In this document: positions 58,891 to 64,000 of the stretch, one piece after another
How the letters are laid out: every line of letters begins with the position of its first letter
Position numbering within the stretch: the first letter of the stretch is position 1
NCBI RefSeq assembly: GCF_018829635.1
Contig: NZ_JAHKKG010000005.1
Location: 1 to 64,000, forward strand
Source of the DNA: Paractinoplanes bogorensis
GTDB lineage: Bacteria; Actinomycetota; Actinomycetes; Mycobacteriales; Micromonosporaceae
Direction: 5' to 3'
Length of the DNA stretch: 64,000 nt
Program-made: the position numbers and the translations under genes
Notes under the pieces: model-generated
Told to the model about the DNA's origin: nothing
The model's database searches: none
Seen by the model: only the letters and a program-made list of their open reading frames with translations

Positions 58891-59094
58891 TCAGCGGATC
58901 GCGATCCGCGGGTCGTGCAGGCGGACACCCCCGGCCGCGCCGCTGTGCCGGGCGGCGCGGTCGCCGTGGTCGATCACCACCATCTCGCCGGTCTCCCGGT
59001 CGATGACCAGGCGGCGACCGCAGAGGTCGTCCTCGCAGGCGAACAGGATCCCGCCGGGGGTCACGGTGGCGGTCAGCCGATGCTGGGTGGCCAT
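58891..59094 (-). CDS. Small conserved actinobacterial protein with a CxxxxC motif
   Basis: A 67-residue protein with a strand-rich centre: FACEDDLCGRRLVIDRETGEMVVIDHGD. The C-x4-C-G-R-R-L motif followed by a VIDxGD pattern is seen in many small actinobacterial hypothetical proteins. Two Cys only, so metal binding is uncertain. It is transcribed on the same strand just downstream of the BTAD regulator (25 nt). Confidence 0.7.
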   Translation of the reverse strand: MATQHRLTATVTPGGILFACEDDLCGRRLVIDRETGEMVVIDHGDRAARHSGAAGGVRLHDPRIAIR

Positions 59095-59119
59095 GGGCCG
59101 ACCGTACGCTCCCGTGGGC

Positions 59120-59923
59120 TCAGGAGGCGATCAGTGTCAGCCCGTTGTGCCGCGGGTTGCGCAGTTCGTGGAAGAACGCCGTGGTCGCGTACGAGGGCTG
59201 CACCCGCAGGGTGTCCCACAGCCGCTCGGCCAGCCGGTGGTACTGCGCCAGCGCCAGATGCCGCAGCCCGGCCGCCGCGTAGCAGGCCATGAGCTGCCGG
59301 TTCACCGGCTCGTTGCACGGATCGGCCTCGACCAGGCGGCGGGCCAGGAAGGTGGCCGGGCCGTAGGCGCCCTCCTCGAGATAGCCGTCGATGAGCCGGC
59401 CCTGCAGGGCGATCATGTCGAGCCGCAGCGCCTCCCGGATCGGTCCGGCCCAGTCCAGGTAGAGCTCGTCGGCCAGGAAATCCGCCTCGTACAACTGGCA
59501 CGCGACCTCCCGCTCCTGCATGGCGCGGGCGTGCTCGTGCCGGCGCTCGGCCTGCTCGGCCGCCGCCCGGTGGTGCTCGAACTGCTCGATGTCGGTCCAC
59601 ACGCGCACCGTGTCGGCGATCCGGTAGCTGTCGAACGTGCGCTCGACACCCGCGACCGGGCTGGCCGCGCGCAACGCCTGGCGCAGCCCGCTGAGCGCGA
59701 CGTGCAGGTTGTTGCGCGCGGCGGACGGTGTGGCGCCGGGCCAGAACGCCTCGGTGAGCACGTCGCGCGGGACGGCGGTTCGGCGGTGCGCGAGAAGGTG
59801 CGCCAGCACGTGCCGGGTGCGGCGCCGGGAGGCGGTGTCGATCGGGACCCCGTCGATCGTGACGCGGAAGTCGCCCAGGAACCGGGCGGCGAGAAGTGGT
59901 CGTCCGTCGTTCGGAAAGATCAT
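59120..59923 (-). CDS. BTAD-domain transcriptional activator (SARP-like, short form)
   Basis: A 267-residue regulator. The winged helix starts ARFLGDFRVTIDGVPID, with HVLAHLLAHRRTAVPRDVLTEAFWPGATPSAARNNLHVALSGLRQAL as recognition region. A BTAD TPR-like domain follows (about 105-250). It has no NTPase domain. It is divergent from an orphan histidine kinase, and the gap between them holds 12-bp-period TTGCA repeats, a possible binding site. The ATG at 59923 is in a plausible context. Confidence 0.9.
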   Translation of the reverse strand: MIFPNDGRPLLAARFLGDFRVTIDGVPIDTASRRRTRHVLAHLLAHRRTAVPRDVLTEAFWPGATPSAARNNLHVALSGLRQALRAASPVAGVERTFDSYRIADTVRVWTDIEQFEHHRAAAEQAERRHEHARAMQEREVACQLYEADFLADELYLDWAGPIREALRLDMIALQGRLIDGYLEEGAYGPATFLARRLVEADPCNEPVNRQLMACYAAAGLRHLALAQYHRLAERLWDTLRVQPSYATTAFFHELRNPRHNGLTLIAS

Positions 59924-59983
59924 GGCTGCCCGCTCCTCTGACGAGACACCCGTGCATGCAAGGCCTCATGCTGCCGCGCCCGC

Positions 59984-60013
59984 TTGCACTGCCCGTTGCA
60001 GTCGTCATTGCAG
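59984..60013. repeat. 12-bp-period TTGCA repeats between BTAD regulator and histidine kinase
   Basis: TTGCACTGCCCG, TTGCAGTCGTCA and TTGCAGTG start at 59984, 59996 and 60008. This direct-repeat form resembles SARP/BTAD binding sites, though those usually have 11-bp spacing. A TATTAT (-10-like) follows at 60029-60034. Confidence 0.55.
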
Positions 60014-61210
60014 TGCCCCGAGCTGGTCTATTATCGGCAAGTAGAACAGAACGGACTTTTCCGACTCCTGGGAACCGGACCGCGCGCGGCGGCCCGGCAA
60101 GCCGGGGTGCTGTTGGTGCTGGCGGGGACGCTGGCACTGCTCGGGATGGCCAACGACACCACGCATGCGAACCGGCTGCTGCTGGTGGCCGCCTGCGACT
60201 TCGCGCTCGGGCTGGTGGCGATCCACCCGGCCTGGGCCCGGGCGGGACGGCACACGCCGGCCTGGATGGGGCTGCCCGCGTTCGCGGTGCTCGGGATGTC
60301 GACCTGGTCGTTCGGCGGGTCGGCGACCGGGACCGGACCGTTCCTGGTGCTCATCTTCGCGTGGGCGGCGCTGCACTTCCCGCGGTGGATCCTGCTCACC
60401 TATGTCCCGCCGGCCACTCTGGCCTACCTGGTCCCGCTGGTGCTGACCCGCCAGCCGCCGCTGGTGATCGGCAGTGCGTTCGTGCTGATGCCGATCGCGC
60501 TGGCCGTCGCGCTGCTGATCGAGGCCCAGGCCCGGCATCTGCGCGAGGACCGCGAGCGTCTCGAGCGCATCGAGCAGTGGCGGGCGGCCATGATGGGCAC
60601 CCTCGCTCATGACGTGCGCACACCGCTGAGCACCGTACGGCTGGTGCTGGAGGAACTGAAGACCGACGCGCCCCCGCCGGTCGTCCGGATGCTCGACGCC
60701 GCCCTGCGCCAGACCGCGCGCATCAACCGGCTGGCCGAGGGGCTGCTCGACGTGCAACGCATCGACAGCGAGGGCCGCCTCCAGCTCGACCTGCGGGAAC
60801 ACCCGGCCGCGGCACTGGTCAAGGAGGCCCTGGCCCACGTCCGCAGCACGGACGCCGACGTGACTCTCGAGATCGGCGCCGGGCAGACCCTGTACGTGGA
60901 CCGGCAGCGGTTCGAGCAGATCCTGGTCAACCTGCTCACCAACGCGTTCCGCTACGGCGCGCCGCCGGTCGTGGTCAGCGTGCGGCGACACGGCTCGTTC
61001 GACCGGCTCGAAGTGCGCGATCACGGCCCGGGCATCCCGGATCAGCTGCGCAACAGCCTGTTCGACCAGTTCTCGGTGGGCGGCACCGAAGGCATCGGCC
61101 TGGGTCTGTGGATCGTGCGTCAGCTGGCCGTCGCGCACGGCGGCAACGCCTTCGCCGAGGCGCGCGACCCGGGCGTGGCCATGGTCGTGACGTTCCCGGC
61201 GGCGCCGTAA
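59984..61210 (+). CDS. Orphan sensor histidine kinase
   Basis: Up to 408 residues; the true start is unclear. In-frame starts are TTGs inside the TTGCA repeats (59984, 59996, 60008) or the GTG at 60107. The protein has about six membrane helices, a HisKA domain with MMGTLAHDVRTPLSTVRLVLEEL (the phospho-His), and a HATPase_c domain with NLLTNAFRYGA, DHGPGIPDQL and GIGLGLWIVRQLA. No response regulator lies beside it; the divergent BTAD regulator is the nearest regulator. The signal is unknown. Confidence 0.88.
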   Translation: MHCPLQSSLQCPELVYYRQVEQNGLFRLLGTGPRAAARQAGVLLVLAGTLALLGMANDTTHANRLLLVAACDFALGLVAIHPAWARAGRHTPAWMGLPAFAVLGMSTWSFGGSATGTGPFLVLIFAWAALHFPRWILLTYVPPATLAYLVPLVLTRQPPLVIGSAFVLMPIALAVALLIEAQARHLREDRERLERIEQWRAAMMGTLAHDVRTPLSTVRLVLEELKTDAPPPVVRMLDAALRQTARINRLAEGLLDVQRIDSEGRLQLDLREHPAAALVKEALAHVRSTDADVTLEIGAGQTLYVDRQRFEQILVNLLTNAFRYGAPPVVVSVRRHGSFDRLEVRDHGPGIPDQLRNSLFDQFSVGGTEGIGLGLWIVRQLAVAHGGNAFAEARDPGVAMVVTFPAAP

Positions 61211-61251
61211 ATCGGTTGGCCGCGCGAGCCCGGGCCGAGAGGATGCGGGGC

Positions 61252-61887
61252 ATGCTTGTCGATCTCTGGCCGCAGTACGCGCTCCGCCTCACCACCCCGC
61301 GACTCGAGCTCCGGCTGCCGGGCGAGGACGAGCTGGTCGCGCTGGCCGAGCTGGCCGCGGTGGGGATCCACGCCCCCGGCGAGCGGCCGTTCCTGACCCC
61401 GTGGACCGAGGGCACGGCCACCGATCGAGCCCGTAACGTGCTACGCGGGCACTGGGGTGCACTGGCCGAGTGGGAGCCGTACGGCTGGGACCTGGGTCTC
61501 GGGGTCTTCCGTGAGGGCACGGCGATCGGCATGGTCTCGATGCGCGCGCGGGATTTTCCGGTGATCCGTCAGGTCGTCACGTCGTCGTGGCTCGGGCGGA
61601 GGTTCCAGGGCCAGGGGTACGGCACCGAGGCGCGCACGGCCCTGCTCGCGCTCGCGTTCGATCACCTGGGGGCGACCGATGCGCTCACCGAGGTGTTCCA
61701 GGACAACCATGCGTCGCAGGGCGTCTCGCGCAAACTCGGCTACCAGCCCGACGGCGTCTCGATCGACGCCCGCGACGGCGAGGCCCTGACGTCCGATCGC
61801 CTGCGCCTGACCCGCGGGCGGTGGCTCTCGTCGGTGCACGACCCCGTCACGGTGACCGGTCTGGAGCTGGAGCCGTACGGCCTGTAA
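61252..61887 (+). CDS. GNAT-family N-acetyltransferase
   Basis: A 211-residue acetyltransferase of the RimJ/RimL style: LRLTTPRLELRLPGEDELVAL, the central VTSSWLGRRFQGQGYGTEARTALL holding the acetyl-CoA loop (R-x2-Q-G-x-G), and ATDALTEVFQDNHASQGVSRKLGY. The target is unknown. The ATG at 61252 follows AGAGG. Its last 11 codons and stop are repeated twice more downstream. Confidence 0.9.
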   Translation: MLVDLWPQYALRLTTPRLELRLPGEDELVALAELAAVGIHAPGERPFLTPWTEGTATDRARNVLRGHWGALAEWEPYGWDLGLGVFREGTAIGMVSMRARDFPVIRQVVTSSWLGRRFQGQGYGTEARTALLALAFDHLGATDALTEVFQDNHASQGVSRKLGYQPDGVSIDARDGEALTSDRLRLTRGRWLSSVHDPVTVTGLELEPYGL

Positions 61888-61954
61888 GCCGGTCTGGAGC
61901 TGGAGCCGTACGGCCTGTAAGCCGGTCTGGAGCTGGAGCCGTACGGCCTATAAG
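61856..61954. repeat. 33-bp tandem triplication across the GNAT stop codon
   Basis: Units 61856-61888, 61889-61921 and 61922-61954 are nearly identical. Each holds the codons for GLELEPYGL followed by TAA. Only the first is translated. Because 33 is a multiple of three, the copies are in frame with the gene, each closed by its own stop. Confidence 0.97.
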
Positions 61955-62051
61955 GCGGTGAGAGGTACGCAATGACATGGTCGAATTGATTGCTATCTAT
62001 CCAGGCGCGATGGTGGGGTGAGGGGCACCATCGAAGACCTGGAGGTCGTTC

Positions 62052-63317
62052 ATGAGACGACGACGTACCGCCGTGGCCGCTCTCGCCGTCGCGATGCTGG
62101 GTGCTCTCCTCGCCGGCGTGCCCGCCGACGCGGCGCCGACCGTGAGCGCCGAGCCGGCCCAGTACGAGGTGCTCGACGTACGCAGTGCCGCCCAGCGCAA
62201 CGTGATCGCCCGCACCGGCGTGGCCATCGACAGCGTCGAGCACGCCATCGTCACCGTGACCGCGTCGCCAGCTGAGGTACGCGCGTTGCAGCGCAAGGGC
62301 TTCACCGTCCAGCCGATCCTGCGGACGTTCGACTTCCCGCCCTCGGACGCGCCCTACCACAACTACAGCGAGATGATCACCGAGGTGAACCGGGTCGTCG
62401 CCGCCTACCCGGCGATCGCCCAGAAGCGCGTGATCGGCAAGACCTACGAGGGCCGCGACATCGTCGCCGTCAAGATCTCCGACAACGTCGGCACCGACGA
62501 GAACGAGCCCGAGGTCCTGTACGACGCCAACCACCACGCCCGCGAGCACCTGACGGTCGAGATGGCGCTGTACGTCCTCAACCTCTACACGGCCGGCTAC
62601 GCGTCGGACAGCCGCATCCGCAACGTCGTCAACAGCCGCGAGCTGTGGATCATCCCGTCGGTCAACCCGGACGGCTCGGAGTACGACATCGCCACCGGCA
62701 GCTACCGGTCGTGGCGCAAGAACCGCCAGCCCAACAGCGGATCGTCCAACGTCGGCACCGACCTGAACCGTAACTACGGCTACCGCTGGGGCTGTTGCGG
62801 CGGCTCGTCGGGCAGCACGTCGTCGTCGACCTACCGCGGGCCGTCGGCCTTCTCGGCCCCCGAGACGCGCGCCGTCCGTGACTTCGTCAACAGCCGGGTA
62901 GTGGGTGGAAAGCAGCAGATCCGTGCGTCGATGGACTTCCACACGTACAGCGAGCTGGTCCTCTGGCCCTTCGGGCACACGACCGCGAACACCACCACCG
63001 GCATGACGACCGACGACTACAACACCTTCTCGACGTTCGGCCGGCAGATGGCCGCGACCAACAACTACACGCCCGAGCAGTCGTCCGACCTCTACATCAC
63101 CGACGGCGACCTGCTCGACTGGCTGTGGGGCACGCACAAGATCTTCGCCTACACGTTCGAGATGTATCCGCGTTCCGCGTCGGGCGGCGGCTTCTACCCG
63201 CCGGCCAGCGTCATCAACCGTGAGACGTCGCGCAACCGGGAGGCCGCCCTGTTGCTCGCCGAGGTGGCAGACTGCCCGTACAAGGTGATCGGCAAGCAGT
63301 CGACCTACTGTTCCTGA
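62052..63317 (+). CDS. Secreted M14 zinc carboxypeptidase
   Basis: A 421-residue exported enzyme. It has a signal peptide (1-28), a short propeptide, and an M14 domain with zinc ligands H162, E165 (HHAREH) and H297 (MDFHTYSE), substrate-binding NxR around [11 protein letters not shown], and catalytic E370 in YTFEMYP. It resembles the Streptomyces-type carboxypeptidase T/A. It should remove C-terminal residues from extracellular peptides. The ATG has GGAGG seven bases upstream. A terminator-like hairpin follows 12 nt after the stop. Confidence 0.95.
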   Translation: MRRRRTAVAALAVAMLGALLAGVPADAAPTVSAEPAQYEVLDVRSAAQRNVIARTGVAIDSVEHAIVTVTASPAEVRALQRKGFTVQPILRTFDFPPSDAPYHNYSEMITEVNRVVAAYPAIAQKRVIGKTYEGRDIVAVKISDNVGTDENEPEVLYDANHHAREHLTVEMALYVLNLYTAGYASDSRIRNVVNSRELWIIPSVNPDGSEYDIATGSYRSWRKNRQPNSGSSNVGTDLNRNYGYRWGCCGGSSGSTSSSTYRGPSAFSAPETRAVRDFVNSRVVGGKQQIRASMDFHTYSELVLWPFGHTTANTTTGMTTDDYNTFSTFGRQMAATNNYTPEQSSDLYITDGDLLDWLWGTHKIFAYTFEMYPRSASGGGFYPPASVINRETSRNREAALLLAEVADCPYKVIGKQSTYCS

Positions 63318-63328
63318 CCAATGTGGAA

Positions 63329-63362
63329 CGTCGCCCGGCGTATCGATGCGCCGGGCGACGTC
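63329..63362. terminator. Terminator hairpin after the carboxypeptidase gene
   Basis: ACGTCGCCCGGCG (63329-63341) and CGCCGGGCGACGT (63350-63362) are perfect 13-bp complements around loop TATCGATG. It also lies just before the ribosome site of the next gene, so it could double as a leader hairpin. Confidence 0.7.
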
Positions 63363-63375
63363 TCCGGAGGAATAA

Positions 63376-63867
63376 GTGCATTTCTTTGTGTACGGCCGTG
63401 ATCGCGCCGGTGCGCTCGGGCTGAAGATGAAACTGACCGAGGAGCACTGGGCGTTCCTCGATCCCTACGCCGACCGCATCATCGCCCGCGGTCCCACGCT
63501 CGACGACGACGGCGACCCGACCGGCAGCCTGCACATCGCCGACCTGCCCGACGTCGCGGCGGCTCGCGAGTTCACCTATGCCGAGCCCTATTACCTGGGC
63601 GGCGTCTTCGAGTCGGTGCAGCTGTGCCGCTGGGTCAACCTGCTCGGCCGCACGATGCCCACCCGCCCCGGCTTCCTGGTCCGCACCAGCGGCAGCACGC
63701 CGATAACCGCCAAGCACCTTTTCGCGTACGGGGACCTGTTCGCCCTCGACGGCGCCGCCCACCTGGGCCGGGCCGCCCTGCTCGAGGCCCCGTCGCTCGA
63801 AGCCGCCATCCGCTCCGCCCCTCCCGGCGCCATCGTCCAGCCCTGGCAGCCGGGCGGCCGCCGCTGA
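63376..63867 (+). CDS. YCII-related protein
   Basis: A 163-residue protein. The first 95 residues form a YCII domain (FFVYGRDRAGALGLKMKLTEEHWAFLDPYADRIIARGPTL and the His of SLHIADLP), a ferredoxin-like fold of unknown catalytic role. The C-terminal 65 residues have no clear match. The GTG at 63376 has GGAGG six bases upstream. Confidence 0.85.
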   Translation: MHFFVYGRDRAGALGLKMKLTEEHWAFLDPYADRIIARGPTLDDDGDPTGSLHIADLPDVAAAREFTYAEPYYLGGVFESVQLCRWVNLLGRTMPTRPGFLVRTSGSTPITAKHLFAYGDLFALDGAAHLGRAALLEAPSLEAAIRSAPPGAIVQPWQPGGRR

Positions 63868-63872
63868 CCGGC

Positions 63873-64000
63873 CTAATCCAGGCAGAACTCGTTGCCCTCG
63901 GGGTCGGTCATCACGATGAAACCGGCGCTCAACGGCAGCGCGGGCTCGGACCGGCTGACCCGCTTGGCTCCCTTCGCGACCAAGCGGTCGCACTCCGCCT
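63873..64000 (-). CDS. VOC-family protein, C-terminal part (truncated by window edge)
   Basis: The last 42 codons run to TAG at 63873-63875. They encode a VOC/glyoxalase ending with GFIVMTDPEGNEFCLD, the metal-ligand Glu strand. The N-terminal part lies outside the window. Confidence 0.8.
   Translation of the reverse strand, partial: AECDRLVAKGAKRVSRSEPALPLSAGFIVMTDPEGNEFCLD

Noticed and set aside
59984..60106. Firm N-terminus of the orphan histidine kinase at TTG 59984
   Set aside because: The upstream codons lie in TTGCA repeats and a -10-like TATTAT. No start codon in the region has a good ribosome site, so the start is left open.
1..64000. tRNA, rRNA or riboswitch genes
   Set aside because: Reading both strands for T-loop (GGTTCRANYCC-like) and acceptor patterns, rRNA landmarks and B12/TPP/SAM riboswitch cores gave no convincing match; a covariance-model scan would be needed to exclude them.

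Overview
The window is high-GC DNA (third codon positions almost always G or C) with many GTG starts, tight ATGA/GTGA gene overlaps, secreted CBM2 cellulases, ECF sigma factors, AfsR/SARP-type regulators and a radical-SAM RiPP enzyme. This points to a filamentous actinomycete, most likely of the Micromonosporaceae (Actinoplanes-like). That placement is inference from style and gene content. No rRNA, tRNA or CRISPR array is visible. The only mobile DNA seen is the tail of an IS110-family transposase at the left edge.

Layout. 1-7.5 kb: IS110 remnant, secreted GH16 beta-glucanase, AraC regulator, a DUF998 / GT4 glycosyltransferase / DedA operon, and a NarL-type two-component pair. 7.7-11.5 kb: secreted CAP/SCP protein, GGDEF-EAL protein, pentapeptide-repeat protein. 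11.5-17.6 kb: a 2013-residue secreted Rhs/YD-repeat protein with a HINT domain and a C-terminal toxin-like domain. The pentapeptide-repeat gene starts 15 nt after it and is a candidate immunity gene. 17.8-23.6 kb: LPVTG-anchored beta-propeller protein, acyltransferase-3, BNR-repeat membrane protein with its ECF sigma factor, esterase. 23.7-33.4 kb: a plant-polymer block with two CBM2-GH5 cellulases (one behind a perfect CebR-type box, one behind a possible MarR-type operator) and a CBM2-tethered metalloprotease. Two MarR-like regulators, a SIS protein and repeat arrays lie among them. 33.5-37.6 kb: DUF4352 protein, diguanylate cyclase, MarR with a divergent F420/NADP-reductase-like gene, zinc-ribbon protein.

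37.6-41.7 kb: a five-gene operon (ECF sigma, zinc-finger anti-sigma, ABC ATPase, two permease-like proteins). 41.8-45.6 kb: a flavin monooxygenase fused to a SnoaL-like domain, divergent from a GAF regulator, then two VOC proteins. 45.7-50.2 kb: a sugar-acid catabolic cluster. SMP-30 lactonase, FAH-type hydrolase, SDR and a 50-residue protein form one operon, divergent from an IlvD/EDD dehydratase. It fits a non-phosphorylative L-fucose/L-rhamnose-type route ending in a diketo-acid hydrolase. 50.3-61.2 kb: universal stress protein, a nucleotidyltransferase-methyltransferase fusion, a 98-residue peptide gene coupled to a B12-binding radical SAM RiPP C-methyltransferase, a SARP/NB-ARC/TPR regulator, a BTAD regulator and an orphan histidine kinase. 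61.2-64 kb: GNAT acetyltransferase, secreted M14 carboxypeptidase, YCII protein and the end of a VOC gene.

The most interesting items are: (i) the candidate RiPP cluster at 51.2-55 kb; (ii) the Rhs-HINT toxin with a pentapeptide-repeat gene in the immunity slot; (iii) a repeated pattern of short tandem repeats at gene 3' ends, several of which copy the stop codon; and (iv) 12-bp-period TGCA-core repeats at three loci, two of them beside SARP/BTAD regulator genes.
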